64,000 nt of DNA from Hymenoscyphus infarciens (GCA_001414345.1 LLCB01000119.1:178366-242365), one strand, 5' to 3'; numbered from the stretch's first letter, positions 25,335 to 38,395 are shown. Made by a program: numbers and translations. Notes: generated by a model from the sequence alone, not told the origin.

Positions 25335-26020
25335 CTCTTCTTCCTCTAACTTATTATCCTTCTTCTTACTCTTCTAAATATAAGAAGCCTAAACTAGCTC
25401 TTTCTCTACCTCCTCTTTATAAAAACGCTTCTTACCTTAGTAACCTTCTATAATAAGCTTAGAAAAGGATACTTATAAACTCTTTAAATAGGTCTTAGAA
25501 AGGACCTAAACCTAGGTTTAGATAGAAGTCCTATCTTTTATAGTATTATATAAGAACTATTAAATATTAGTAACTAAAACTTCTTTAATAAATAAGAGAT
25601 ACTTATAATAACCTTAGTATAAAGTGTCTAAGTCTTCTCTAGAAAAGTAAACTATATTTTTAAACTATTCTTTAGTACCTCTATACTAGTAATAACTAAT
25701 ATCTTATCTAAGGCCTTAGTAGCTCTCTTAATCTCCTTCTTCTTCTTCTTAAGCTTAAGCTTATTATACTCCTTCTTTATAAACTATAATAACTATCTAA
25801 GTTAGAATAGATTTAGTATATATTTAGAATTAAACTTACTAGAATATATATAGTATTCTACTCTATATAATACCTATACTTCTTTAACTTAGCTTTCTTA
25901 AAAGTATATATATAATCTCTATTTTAATATTTTATTTAAAGATACTAAATATAATAGACTTAGTAGATAGTTAGAAGCGTACTAAGAGAATATAGAAGAG
26001 GTATTTTACTATATTAGATT
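25335..26020 (-). pseudogene. possible antisense reading frame in gypsy copy 2
   Basis: Counterpart of 11,769-12,475 on the strand opposite to gag-pol, in the same place between chromodomain and 3' untranslated region. The copia element inserted at 26,021 lies just upstream of its start. The product is unrecognised, and RIP makes it hard to prove that it was coding. Confidence 0.35.
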
Positions 26021-26190
26021 TGTTAGTATAACTTATGATTATAAAAGCGATGTAAAAAGAGTTATATTATCGTTCGTATATACCGAGTAAAGCTAGCTAC
26101 GATGCCTACTTAAGTAGCTCTTAAGCAAGAGGCACGTATACCTACGTATACTAATCCGAATCGCTATTTACTCTTAAATATATACCGACA
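26021..26190 (-). repeat. LTR (3' with respect to coding strand) of copia copy A
   Basis: 170 bp, partner of 32,014-32,183; canonical TG..CA ends are preserved here (TGTTAG to CCGACA). Confidence 0.88.
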
Positions 26191-26229
26191 CTAACACTTC
26201 TTTAAAATAATAGAAGTTAGTACTCTAAA

Positions 26230-29200
26230 AATTATTAAAATCTCTTATCTAATCTAACTAATTAGAGCTCTCTATTCTCTATTCTTAACTAATAAGAAGG
26301 CTCTATTTCTATTCTTTATTATCTCTTATTCCGTTCTACTTATTCTATAAGCTTAATATCTAGCTTATTTATATCGATTAGCTTTTGTAAAGTATTATAG
26401 TAACCCTTTTTAGTTATAGCATTAGTAGAGTTACTTCTACTATTAATCTATTTAATCTTATTAATTTCTCTTAACTTATACGCCTCTTATAGGTATATAA
26501 TATTAATTATTAATCGCTTCTCTTTAGTTATACCTAATTTAGCTATATATTCGTAGATAGACTTCGGATTAGTATATACTATAAGTAGAATCTTAAATCC
26601 TAGGATACTTTTAAGAGTTGATTTAATCAAGGCCGCGGTATTAAATCTAGAGCTTATTATATATAATTCTAATACTAAAACGCTATAAGTAACTCTTTTA
26701 TACTTAGTAGAAGACTAATATAAAATATTAGTATTATTATCCTTATTTATAAGTATAATAATATAGCTAATTTATAATAATAAGTCCTTATTATTAGTAA
26801 ATAATCTATTAGTAAAGGTGTATAATTTTAGAGAAGATTTATCTAATTTAATAAATTCAAGTCTTCTTAAGAGATTATTGATTTACTATTAAATTCGCTT
26901 ATTAAGAAGTAAAATATTATTATCTTAAGAATTAATAGTTTAGACGATATATAATAAGTCGAAAGTAGCCTTAGGCTAAGATATCGTAGCTAAGTATACC
27001 TCTCTAGTATATTAAGTAATATATTAATCTTTAGTATCTACTATATATAATATCTCTTTTATATTAAATATCTTAGATAAGGCCTTTTATACTAAATCTA
27101 AGTGTTTTACGTAATTCTAAATAAGAGATATAGAGCTATTATAATACTTAGTAATTAGCCTTCTATTAAATTTAATTAGATAGTTAATAGTAAGCTCTTC
27201 TTTATTAGTAAAAGCGTTATTAGTAAGTATAAAGGTATTATTAGTTTAAAAGCCTACTATACTAAAAGAGGTATTTAATTTTACTTACTCGTTATATTAG
27301 TATAACTTAGTATATAAAAGACAGAGGTTAAATATTAACTATTCTATTATAAGCCTTATAATATAGTGTTTATAGTACGTTATAAACTAATAATTACTAG
27401 CTTCTAGAATACTATATAATAGCCTAATTACTTTAAAAAATACATCCTTCTATTAAAGATAACCTTTAAGAGAGTATATAAAGAATTTCTAATTTAAGTT
27501 AGTTAATAATTATATATATACTTATATAATATCTTAAATAAATACTCGTAAGCTTAGAAGTATTATAATAAGTATAAGTATTATTCTCTAGCTTACTCTC
27601 TGAATAGTAGGCGCTTAGGTAAGTACTAGTAACTTCCTAGTATTATTATATACTTAGATAACTAATCTTAACTTTGTAAAAGTAAGTGCTATACTCTTAA
27701 ATTTAATATTATTTATAAAGTATAATCTAAATATTCTAATATTAGAAAGTAACTCCTTCTAGATAATAATCTTAAAAACATCTTAATTAGTTAATCTATT
27801 AATCTCCTTTTATTATAATTTAACGTATACTATACTATTATTAGCTATAAATACTTCAACGTTATAAGGTTTACTTAAATTAGTAAGAAAAGTTCTAATA
27901 TCTTTAAGAGTAACATAGTTAAAATCGTCTATAAAAGTGTCTAACTATTAAAATAATACTTTAAAAGACCTATTTAGAGGTCTTAGATACTTTTAGAGCC
28001 GTCTACGTCTACGCTTTTAGAGAGGTTCTAGTATAGTTTCTAGAATATCAGTGTTTTAGTAGATTTATAACTATTAAAGTTAGTATTAGAGAGAAGGTGA
28101 ATATTATTTAATATCTTATCTACTCTATTACTTAAAAGTTCTTCCTTTTTTATAGAGTTATAGTATTATTTTAGATAGTGTTATACTAGAAACTTCCTTA
28201 GTCGTTAGTACTATTCTAAAAGTTTTAGAAGTTTTAATAAAGTATAGCTTTATAACTATAGATTAAAACTTTATAAGACTACTTAGTAGTACTATAATAT
28301 AGTTCTTATTCTTAATTCTTTAAAAGATAAAAGGTCTTATCTAAGACTTTATATACTCTCTTTATACTAAAACGTCTAAATTTAAGAGTAAGTCCTTAAC
28401 TTAGTTAATTAGTCTATTTTATATATTAAGAGCTTCTTTAACTTAATAAGATATAATCTACTTTTATACTTCTTAAGTAGCCTTCTTATAGGTCTTAGAC
28501 TTTATAGAAATTAGTTATAAAGGTATATTATTTATAGTTATTTAAGTATATACTCTATATACTAATAGAGTAGAGACTAGTCTATTTAGGCCTGCTATAT
28601 TATTAATTACTTTAAAGGCTATTTAAAGTATTAAACTTTATAAGAGATAAGGCTCTTATTTATATATAATATTAAATACCTACTAAATTAGTCTATAGTA
28701 TCGTTCTACTATACTAATTAAATTATATGTCTTAACTAGTATAGTTTTTACTATAGTACCTATTTTAGTAGTAGAGTATATAAAGTCTTTCTTAATAAAG
28801 TTTATCCTAGTATCTATAATAATATAATTAAAAAGTCTAAGATATATATTAATCTAATATCTTTAGAAGACCTTCTATATAGTTATTACTTTTATATCTA
28901 GTAAAAAGTTACTTACTTAATACCTTATTACTTCGTCTATATAGTATAAGACTACCTACTTATTAAAAAAGAAAGTATTAATTAAAATACTATAATTAAA
29001 TTTAAGGTTATTATAAAAAGTGAACTTAAACTAGCCTAGCGAACTTCTATACTTTTAATAGTATTTATAGAATTTAGTAAGATATTAAAAGATATCTTAG
29101 TTAATATAATACCTAGCTTTTTCTAGTATATGTTATAATCTTAGTACTAATAGGTAGCTAAATCGCCTATAAAGTCTTTGAATATTAATATCTATAAGAA

Positions 29201-31950
29201 AGATTAAGTACTCTTATATAAAGTTATATATAGCTTTATCCTAGAGTAGAAAAGAGTATCTAAATCGTTATATAATAGAGAACCTCTTAACTTCTATCCC
29301 TTTCTTATTCTCTTAGATAAGTATGTTTTAAAGATTATTTAAAGTAATATTTAAGTTGTCTATATTATTAATATAAAGAATAAAAGAGGTATTAGATTAT
29401 ACTATATAGAATTCAGCTTTTCTAATTAGTATATCGATTATTATCGATCTTAAAGATAAAGTATATTCTTTACTAAACTAGATATTGAATTAACTCTTTA
29501 TATCTTTATTAATTAGAACGCTTTTAATAAGTCTAATATATACGAGATATTAGTCATATCTTATACTTAACTTTTAAGCTACCCTAGTATTAATTATTAT
29601 ACTAAAGAAGTTCTCTCTTATATATCTTTTAGCTGTTATTATAAACACTTCTTTTATAAATTCGTATATAACATTAGAAGTGTTATTTAAGTTATTTAGG
29701 TTTTATAAGATATATCTATTAATAATATATCTTTATACTAAACTTATTAAATTCGTAATAAGTTATTTAGTATTTAAATTATTAATAAATCCTATAAAAG
29801 TAATATTATAATAAATAACTTCTTTATCTAAACTAGTATCTAATAAGTAATCATCTTCTTTTAATAGAGTAATAGTGTAAGTATCTCTAATATCTCTTCC
29901 TCCTAAGTACTCTAAGTATATACTATATTTATATTATATACTTTTCTAGTATACTCTTCTTACTTATCTTTAAAGTATTTAGAATTCTTATTAGTCTATT
30001 TAGTAAAGTAATAGTCCTACTCTTTTTAACTATAATCCTAAGATAAATAGTTATCCTTTCTATATATATAATATGTCCTCTTTTTCTTATATTAATCTAT
30101 ACTACTAAATTTATTTATACTACTATATTATCTACTCTTATAGAAGTGCCTCTTAGTTATTATGGTTTTATTTATAACTATCTCTAAATAGACTTTTATA
30201 TAAGATTAGATTAAACTTTATAAAAGAGTAATAGTATTAGAAATTAATAGATCTTAGAATAAAGTTAATATTATAATAGTATAATCTAGGACCTTTTTAT
30301 ATACTAAAATTAGCTTATTTAAAAACTAACTATTAGTACGAAAGTCTATAAGGAGGGAAAATCTTAGTAAATTAAGTCTTAATAATATATTCTTAAAAGA
30401 CTATAATATTAATACTCTAGATACTTAAATTATCTTCTATAAATCGATATTATTCTACTTAGATAATTAGCCTCTTTTATAAAGTTTATCTTTAAAGTAT
30501 TATTATATAGATATAGATAAAACTTTAAAAGATTAATCGTTGTTTTTGTTAAAAAGTATAGTATAAAAGTAATTTAAAGCGTTACCTTTTAGTATAGTAG
30601 AGAAGGTAAGAGAGTAAATTACTAGTAATACTCTACTTCTCTTATATATATCCTTAAATATTATAATTTTAATTATAAAGTTATCTTCTTTTCTACTATA
30701 CTTTTAATTATTCTTATATACTTTTATAAGAGTATCTAATATACGAGAGTAGTCTTAACTCTTTGAACTTCGAGAAGTTAATTCTAGTTTGAAATATACT
30801 ATATTTATCTATACTAGTAGTCTTCTGCTAGAATCATCTTATCGTTGATTATGTTCTAGATACTTAGAGGTATTATTAAAGTTATTAGTAATAGTATTAT
30901 TATTAAATTAGTATAATATGAAGAAAGAGGTATAATTATCTTTTAGTAGACCTAGAGGTTAAATTAGAGGTTATACGGGATTATTAAAATCTCTCCTTTT
31001 AGTTAGTAGAATTAAAGTTATCGAAGATGTTAGTTATTGTTATTATTATATAGAGAATGATTATTATGAGGTAGAGGCTTATAAAGCTTCGTCTCTAGCC
31101 TTTGTCTTAGATTAGGTGTTTTAAGTAATATTTTCAGCTAGAGATTGTTATTATAGAGATTATAGAGATTATAGAGGTTATAGATATTATTACTATAGCT
31201 TTTATTATCTTTTAACGTATTCTAATATATATTTATAATAGGAACTAAAGTCTTTAGTCCTAGCTCCTTCTAATACTATATCTTTTAATTCTTCGTCTAA
31301 CTACTTAGTTTAGTTAACCTTAGTAGCGGTGTTATATAGTGCTTAAGATATAAGTATCTTATATCTATCTATCTTAACCTATACACCTCTTCTATAAAGT
31401 GTTTATTATAACTTAGTAGTAGTAGATTAGTAGATTTTAGCGAATTTATCTTAATTCTATCCTTTAAAGTCTACTTAAAATTCGTTCTAAAGAAGAAGGT
31501 CTTTGTTCTCTCTTTTAGTATACTCCTCTTCTTATTTAGCTATAAAAATCGTCTCTTCTATTTATATTAACTTTAGCTTTAGTACTAGCTTTAGAGCTTG
31601 TTTTAGTGCTAAAGTTAAAGCCTTCGAAGTCGTCGGAATCAGTGCTAATGTGTCTATTATATTATAGATATTATCGATATTATTATTACTTAAATTGAAT
31701 TTAGATATTGTCGAAAGTCTGTTTATACTTTACTTAGTAGATTATAGATGAAAGAGATATCGGGTTTTAGGTGAATAAGTGTCTTAGAAAGTATAAATTG
31801 TCTTAGCGGATAAAAGAAGGTTAGTATTTATAATTAGCGCTTTCTGTCTTAAGAAGCGTTTATAGTATATTGTCGAAGTTATTAAATAGTAGAAGGAGTT
31901 ACGATCGAAGAAGAGGAGTCTACTAGTAATATTAAGTTTACTTTTATATA
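26230..31950 (-). pseudogene. gag-pol relic of copia copy A
   Basis: Minus-strand coding relic in copia order: Gag and protease about 31,950-30,300, integrase about 30,300-28,500, reverse transcriptase about 28,200-27,000 and RNase H about 26,900-26,250. The integrase C-terminal part reads as YYRPIQQVFNIIYK-like sequence near 28,740-28,640. Near 26,600-26,390 the copia RNase H end reads YTNPKSIYEYIAKLG and then EKRLIINIIYLQ. Stops are TAA and TAG of RIP type. The order integrase before reverse transcriptase identifies it as Ty1/copia and not gypsy. Domain limits are approximate. Confidence 0.75.
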
Positions 31951-32013
31951 AGTATATCTATAGTAGAAATATACGAAGTAACTAAGTATCTAATCTATAC
32001 GTCTACTAATTAG

Positions 32014-32183
32014 TATTAGTATAACTTATAGTTATAAAAGCAATATAAAAAGAGTTATATTATCGTTTGTATATATCGAGTAAAGCTAGCTACGATGCCT
32101 ACTTAAGTAGCTCTTAAGCGAGAGGTATATATATCTACGTATACTAATCCGAATCGCTATTTACTCTTAAATATATACCGACA
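32014..32183 (-). repeat. LTR (5' with respect to coding strand) of copia copy A
   Basis: 170 bp, matches 26,021-26,190; first bases are TATTAG where the other LTR has TGTTAG, a RIP-type change. Followed by AGATT. Confidence 0.88.
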
Positions 32184-32752
32184 AGATTAGTCTTAAATTA
32201 GGCCTAATTAAAAAGAGAAAGACTTACTTTTATATATATATATATAATATATATATATATTCTAAGAGATAAGTTAGTATATAAGAATATATCTAATTTG
32301 AAGATATTCTTACTATATATATATTATTTAGATAAAAAGAAAAGAAGAAGAGAAATTAGAATTAGAGATAAGTTATCTACTAATATACTACTTATAATAA
32401 TAGCTATTACTTTATAATTATTATTTATTACTTAATAATTACTATTATAATAAATAATAATAGTAAGAATATAATAACTCTATAGTAGTATACTACTTTC
32501 TATCTAATAGCTAATAATTAGCCTCTTTTCTATTTATATCTATTATTATATAGTATATAGTAGTAAATAAAGAGTAATTAGCTCTTAAATAATAATACTA
32601 CTAGCTACTAACTCTACTCTAACTACTAGACACTATAATAGTAGATATATTATATTCTTTATAATAAATATATAAATAATACTCTAGTTAATCTAATACT
32701 ATACTAATTAATAATTAAAGACTTAGAACGAGTCTTTTTTAAAAAAAGAGGA

Positions 32753-33126
32753 CATAATAGTATACTATTCTAAATTACTAGTATTTATAAAACTACTAAT
32801 ACTTCTATAATTAATATAATACTTATAAGATAGAAGATACTAAAAGAAGTAAGGTTTAGATATTATATATTTTGCTTTAAAGTCTTATATATTTAGCTTT
32901 AAAGCTCTTATTATTTTATTAGCTATATTAGAAAGAGCTTAGTTATTATTATTATTAAGACTTAGTAGTCTCTAACCTCTTATATATAGATATTTATACT
33001 TAGTATAAAAGAGAAATAGTTTTTCCTTTTCTTCTATATTAGAGCTTAGTATTTATATATATTATTCTATCTTAAACGTACTCTTATATACCTCTTTAGT
33101 AGTAGTATATATTTCGTACTATTATA
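32753..33126 (+). repeat. 3' LTR of gypsy copy 2
   Basis: 374 bp, preceded by a purine tract (32,741-32,752) and followed by the target duplication GTATC. Ends CTATTATA. Confidence 0.88.
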
Positions 33127-33131
33127 GTATC

Positions 33132-34080
33132 TAATAAGTCTTACTTAGTAGTATACTTCTTAAATAAATATAAGTATAAGTAAGTCTTAAGAGCTTATTT
33201 AAGTATTAAATAAGATAATTTAAAGTAATTTTAATATAGATTTTAATTAATTTAAGGCCTACTTTATATATAGTTACGATTATATAGAGTATATTAAACT
33301 AGTACTATCTACTAAAAAGAACTACTACTACTACTACTAGTTTAAGATTAATACTTTTTCTCTTAGAATAAGTCTATTAGAGTATTTTAGTATATAAATA
33401 GCTTATATAAAAAGAGTATTCTAAGAGTAGAGATATTAGTCTTAAGAGCTAGTAGAAAGTAGTAAGTAGTAAGATAAGATTAGTAGTAGAGTAAAAAGCT
33501 TTTATAAAAATTAAGAGATATCTCTAGCGCTTTCTAGCTATATAACGCTCTAGATTTTCTAGTAGATTTTTCTCTATAAATTATAATAGTATACTCTTTA
33601 GCTTTTAGTAGTATTAATAAGGCTTTTTAATACTATTTATATATATACTATTAAAGTGTTTAAGAGAAGTAATTAAATATAAGTAAAAATCTATTAGTAA
33701 AATAGCTATATAAAGCTTAAAATATATACTACTTTCTAAATCCCTTTTAAATAATACTATAACGTTGCTTTTACTAGAGCTTTTTTTAATATATCTACTT
33801 ATTAGAGCTTAAATATACTCTTTATATAGTTTAAAATAATATATTAAATATAAAGAGTTCTTATACTTCTAAGAAGTATAGAAGTAGACTAGGACTTTTT
33901 AATAGAAGATAGTAGTCTTAGTATTTCTTAGTATCTTTTTATATAAATATATAGATATATTACTTAGTATAGCTTTTATAGATATAATTTATAAGTAATT
34001 TAAATAATTTTAAGTATAAAAGGTATTCTCTAGATAGAAAGTACTTTATTAATATATATAAAAAAATATTTTATTAGAGC
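33132..34080. other. unassigned RIPed DNA up to the island edge
   Basis: AT-rich sequence that continues the pre-insertion DNA seen left of 16,820. It contains no recognisable frame or terminal repeat. Composition returns to normal between about 34,050 and 34,140. Confidence 0.5.
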
Positions 34081-34866
34081 TAGGGCTAGTGTTAGATATA
34101 AGGCGGGGAGTAGGCGAGGTTTTAGGTGTACTAGAATTTAGGTTAGGGTTAGAGGCTAGGCCTGATTCGGTTTAGCCGCTACCACTTACGCGGGTTACCC
34201 GAGGACTAATTAATTTAGCCTCAAGTTGACTAGCCCCTGAGATTGAATGATAATAGAATCACACCAACAGTCCGCACTTTTGCCAATCCATGTAGAAGCA
34301 GAACATATAAAGTAGTAAGCCACCGCTTAGGATAATGAACTTCTCTCACAACACTACAACATTACAGCACTTCAATACTCCAAACTCACACCACCTCTTT
34401 GTCGCATTGCCACAAAGTTCAAACGCTAGATTACTGAGAAGCTCGCAAACTCTTATGCTAAAAAAAATTCACTATAAAGAGATTCATATTTCTGCTTTGA
34501 CCACCACCATATTTTGCTCACAACCTGTAGGTGTTTGAGACTTTCGTTCAATCCATGATTTGTAGATCCAAACGCTAACCGGGTACTCAAGGTAAACTTT
34601 TATGCTATTATATACCAATCTAAAACATGTCATCCAGACACTCAAAAGGAAAGGGTCATGCTTCCTCATCCCCTGCTTCTAAGAGCGCTTCAGGCTCTGG
34701 AGGCCCCTAAGTAGGAAAGCCGACGCCAGAATCAATCACTTCTGGGGCTGCCACAGTAGGCTGGGCACTTGAAACTCTAATAATACATTATCAAATCGCA
34801 CTCGGGCCCACTCGCGTAAAACGGACAAAAGCGTGACCCAAAAAAACGTGACTAAGAAAGCAAAAG
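34081..34866. other. intergenic DNA, left edge of the gene island
   Basis: Normal base composition, downstream of the ankyrin gene. Several short frames overlap on both strands but none shows a family, codon bias or splice structure. I see no RNA gene. The 3' untranslated region of the ankyrin gene must lie here. Confidence 0.55.
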
Positions 34867-37800
34867 TCAATTCCTCAAAGTCACGCCCAAATCCCCCTCA
34901 ACCAAGATCTGCACCGCCTCATCCCACCCCCTACTCGCCGCCATCTCTACAACAGTATGACCCATATCATCCCTCACCTCCAGATCCACGCCACTCCTCA
35001 TCGCCAAAAGCTTCAAGACCCCCTCATTCCCATTCTCCACCGCCTGCATGATTCCGTTCCAGCCGCGATACATCTTATTTGGATCCGCGCCCTTCTCCAA
35101 CAGCCATTCTAGGACCTCCGTCTCGTCTCCACGGAAGGTTCGCAGGGCCTTGACGACGGGGAGATGCTCGCCGGGGGCATTGACATCTGCGCCTGCTGTG
35201 TCGATTAGGTACCTGACGATTTCCCGATGGTTCTCGCGGATGGCGGTGGTGAGAGGCGAGAATACGCCGCCGGTTTTGTCTTCGACGGATACGCCGGCGG
35301 CGAGGAGGAGCTGGATGGACTTTAGTTGGTTGGCGTGGACGGCGCGCTCGACTATGCCTTTGAATGCTTGGGGGGAGGTGATGACGGTTAGGAGGCGTTC
35401 GAGGATGGGGGGGTTGGTGACGGCCATGAAGATGGGCCAGTCTGAGTATACGATGTTAGCTCTCACTCTTTTTTTATTTATATATGACTAAGCTGCTTAG
35501 GGGATTGGGCGGGGTCATTACCTTCACCACGTACATGCGGATCTGCTCCTCTCAACAACAGCAGATCAACAAAGTCTATCCGATTCTCCCGGATCGCGGT
35601 TGTCAGGGGTGACATGCCCTTTGCACTCCTACAATTAGGACTCACTCCCTGATCCAGCAGCCAGTTCAAAGCCTCCGCGTTGTTGCAACTGACGGCCATC
35701 TCGATAATGCCCTTCGGTTTATTCAGATCCACACCAGCTGCAAGCAACGGCGGCAGGAAGTGCACCCTGTCATGCGTCACACATTTGAAAGCTGGATATT
35801 CTGCCGCGGGAACATTGGGATCCGCGCCGTTGCTCAGCAACAACTTGAGCAGTGCCGGTCGATCGTCGCGGATGGCGGAACATAAAGGCGTGTAGGTGCC
35901 GTCTTTCTTGGTGTTGGGGTTGACGCCTGCTTTGAGCAACACGCGGACGACTTCGATGTTGTTGATGCCCACTGCCTGCTCCATGATGCCTGGGGCTTTC
36001 TTGTGATGCGCCCCGTGGGAAAGCAAGACCGAGAGACAGGCCGGATGGTGGATGGAGGGCCACAGCATGTGTTTCGGGCCTGGCAAGTTGACATCGGCGC
36101 CGCCCTCAATCAGGGCGGTGGAGAGATCTGCACGACCGACTGAGATGGCTTCGAAGAGCGCGACCTTGCCTTCACGGGACTTGGCGTTGGGCTTGGCCCC
36201 GTATGCGAGGAGGAGGTCGATCAACATTTTGGGTGTCTTCTTTTTGATCGCGGCGGTGAGCAGGGGCGTGCCTTCGCTGGTTGGATGGTTGGCATCGCCG
36301 TTGTATTGGAGGAGAAGCTGCGACATGCCAACCATATTGGCCATCACCGCGACCGCCAGCGGAGACTCGAATTCCTCGCCATGTCCAGCACCTATGTTGG
36401 CATTGGCATTTGCGCCGTACTTCAACAGCATCGTGGCACCGGCCAAGAAGGACTTCTCGACGCATGCTAACAACGGGCTCACACCATCAGCTTCCTCATT
36501 AGCCTCGGCGCCCAGCATGAGGAGGAGTCGAATGCTCTCCTCGTCATGTGACAGGATGGCTTCTTTGAGTGGGTGCATGTTTGGCGCTGCCGCTGTGGAA
36601 ACACCGCGTTGAAGAAGTTGTTCCACGAGTCGATGATTCTTGCCACGGATGGCAGAAATCAGTGCTCCTTTCATGTTCAGAGTCTCTCCCTCGGGTGAAA
36701 GCGGGGGGTACAGTCGCGGCATGCTCGATGGATCAACGGTATGCCTCACCACCTTGGTCGGATCGAATTCCAGACTTGCCAGGTCTTCGTGGAAGATTGA
36801 GGTATCGTAGTCAGTACGGGAGACGCTCGTCATCGAACGGGCCTCATCCATAGCGCTATGTCTCTCGTGCTGGAATGACTGCAGGAAGGGATCCATGCTT
36901 GACAGCGTGGAATTTGTCAAATGTGGGTTATGGTTATTGTGCTGGAAGTCTGGGCTGGAGGGGAAGTGTGCAGGTAGAGGTGTGCGAGCCTGGTGGGGGA
37001 ATTCATGACCACGGCCAGTAGAGCCATCATGAACGGCAAAGGACGAAGAGCGGTTTGACCAAGGTGTAGCCGGCTGTGGTGGTGCGTAAAGTAGGGATTG
37101 CGCTTGAGATTGGGAATGTTGTAGCTGCGGGGAGCCTTGCCGGGTGTTTATCTCGCCAAAGGGAAAGCTTGCTGGTGCTTGGGTATGTGATTGTGCTGCA
37201 GGAGGAGCTGGGAAGGGAGGGACGTGAGATTCGACTTGCGCGAGCAGCGGCGGTGGTGGTGATTGCGATTGTGGCTGAGGAGCAGGAAGAGCGGGATCCT
37301 ACATGGACATCGATGTTAGTGTCAGTCATTGGTCTCAAATTTCAAGGTTTTCTCTCAGGAGCAATGAGTGTAGTGCAACATGGGCATTCAGGGGTTGAAG
37401 CGAAGACACAAGCGAGGAGAATGAAAAAGAAAACAACTCACCACCTCCTTCTCCTTCACTTTTTTCTTCTCCTTCTCCGGCTCCAATCGATCCAACGCAG
37501 CCGCCAACCCAGTATATCCAAATCCCCGTTCCACCTTGTGCCCATCTTTCTCACCCCCATTCGCATTCAAACTCCACGAAAACACCAAACCACTCATCTT
37601 CAGACTCTCCCTCGTCCTCTTCAACGCCGCGCTAATCTTCCTTATCTCCCCCTCGTTATCCCCAAACATCTTCCCCCAACTCTTCGCCAACCCCTTCTTC
37701 GGCGCGTTCATCTTCTGCAGCATCGAGTTCAAGCTATTAAAATCCGTCTGCGTGACGCGGAACTTCGTCTCGAGTTCGCCCAGCAGCTCGGATGGTAGCT

Positions 37801-38395
37801 GCTGCATGGCCGGATTGAAGCTAGCGAGGCCCGACTCGAGCGTGTACAGGATCTCGCATACAGACAAGAACTCGTGCGAGAGCTGTGTGAAGGATGCCAG
37901 GGGGTGCGGAGTGGTGGTTAGGTACTCTAGGATGTGGACGGCTATTAGGTCGATGCTGTGGGTTGTCTTGTGACAGATTTCTAGGCAGTGCATTTGTGCC
38001 TTTGTGGGCTTGGCTGCGGTGGGCGCCATTCTGACTTCTTTCTTTGGGGGCGCTGGTGGTCGAGGGCCTTTGTTGGTTGGGACGCGCTTGAGGTTTGTGG
38101 TGTTTGTGGTGTTCGTTTTTGGTGATATTGCTCGGTTTACGAGAGCGGGCTTTAACGTCGGATATGGACCGTTGCCGTTGCTATTGCTTGGACGTGGAGA
38201 TTGCGATGTTGATGTTGTCTTCGGAAGTGGTGGGAGTGGTTGGTCTGGTGGTGGTGATGCTGGAGATGATGCTGGGGGAGGAAGACCTAGAGTTGCGATG
38301 CTGAGGGAAGGCGAGTCTTTAAAGTTGATAGCTAAGGCCTCGGTGAGCGAGTAGGAGTAGGAGCCGTGATGTTCTCCTAGGGAAGAAGTGGTCAT
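34867..38395 (-). CDS. ankyrin-repeat protein with helical N-terminal domain (3 exons, 1,101 aa)
   Basis: Exons are 38,395-37,442, 37,298-35,522 and 35,441-34,867. The introns (143 and 80 bp) begin GTGAGT and GTAATG, have CTAAC branch sites and end TAG and CAG; frame is kept across both joins and the total is 1,102 codons. The start ATG at 38,395 opens the first exon. Residues 1-120 are rich in proline and serine. Residues about 130-275 form a mainly helical domain resembling the N-terminal domains of fungal STAND proteins (PigL_N-like). Residues about 319-445 are a glutamine/proline-rich linker. Roughly fifteen ankyrin repeats fill about 525-1,100, with typical 'LLLxxGADPN' and 'SPLTTAIREN' segments. 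No P-loop or NACHT domain is seen. Ankyrin arrays bind proteins; partner and role are unknown. Probably cytosolic: I see no signal peptide or membrane helix. Confidence 0.85.

Larger units (their letters stand above)
26021..32183 (-). mobile_element. Ty1/copia LTR retrotransposon (copy A), nested
   Basis: Two 170-bp LTRs (26,021-26,190 and 32,014-32,183) start TGTTAG or TATTAG and end CCGACA on the plus strand, with target duplication AGATT at 26,016-26,020 and 32,184-32,188. The element is read on the minus strand, so its 5' LTR is the right one. It is inserted in the 3' untranslated part of gypsy copy 2. It retains more CA and TG than its host element, in agreement with later insertion. A related, more decayed copy is at 47,801-61,113. 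Confidence 0.88.
16826..33126 (+). mobile_element. Ty3/gypsy element with chromodomain (copy 2), carrying two nested inserts
   Basis: LTRs of 374 bp (16,826-17,199 and 32,753-33,126) flank the element, and the target duplication GTATC lies at 16,821-16,825 and 33,127-33,131. The LTRs are a shorter relative of those in copy 1, with about the first 100 bases reduced. Removing the inserts at 18,596-20,912 and 26,021-32,183 plus one duplication each leaves about 7.06 kb of internal sequence. This is the most complete gypsy body in the window: Gag, protease, full reverse transcriptase, RNase H, integrase and chromodomain. It is heavily RIPed, more so than the non-autonomous element inside it, which fits an older age. 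Confidence 0.9.
1..34080. other. RIP-mutated AT-rich block, left
   Basis: CpA and TpG are nearly absent and TpA is strongly enriched on both strands; the first 406 bases contain neither CA nor TG. CpG is still found. This pattern is that of repeat-induced point mutation in ascomycetes. Loss of TpG removes ATG, and CAA, CAG and TGG become TAA or TAG, which explains why old transposon genes here no longer show open frames. The insert at 18,596-20,912 and parts of 26,021-32,183 keep more CA and TG and are therefore younger or less affected. Composition changes sharply near 34,080. Confidence 0.92.

Noticed and set aside
34134..34158. Telomere-like 'ttaggttagggttagagg'
   Set aside because: Only one full TTAGGG unit with partial neighbours; too short for an interstitial telomere or chromosome end.
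36052..36612. 186-codon plus-strand frame
   Set aside because: Shadow of the ankyrin exon on the opposite strand; composition follows the ankyrin codons.
36918..36920. A start at 36,920 for a separate ankyrin gene
   Set aside because: The codon is TTG; the frame continues upstream to a good splice acceptor at 37,299 and joins the exon ending at 37,442.
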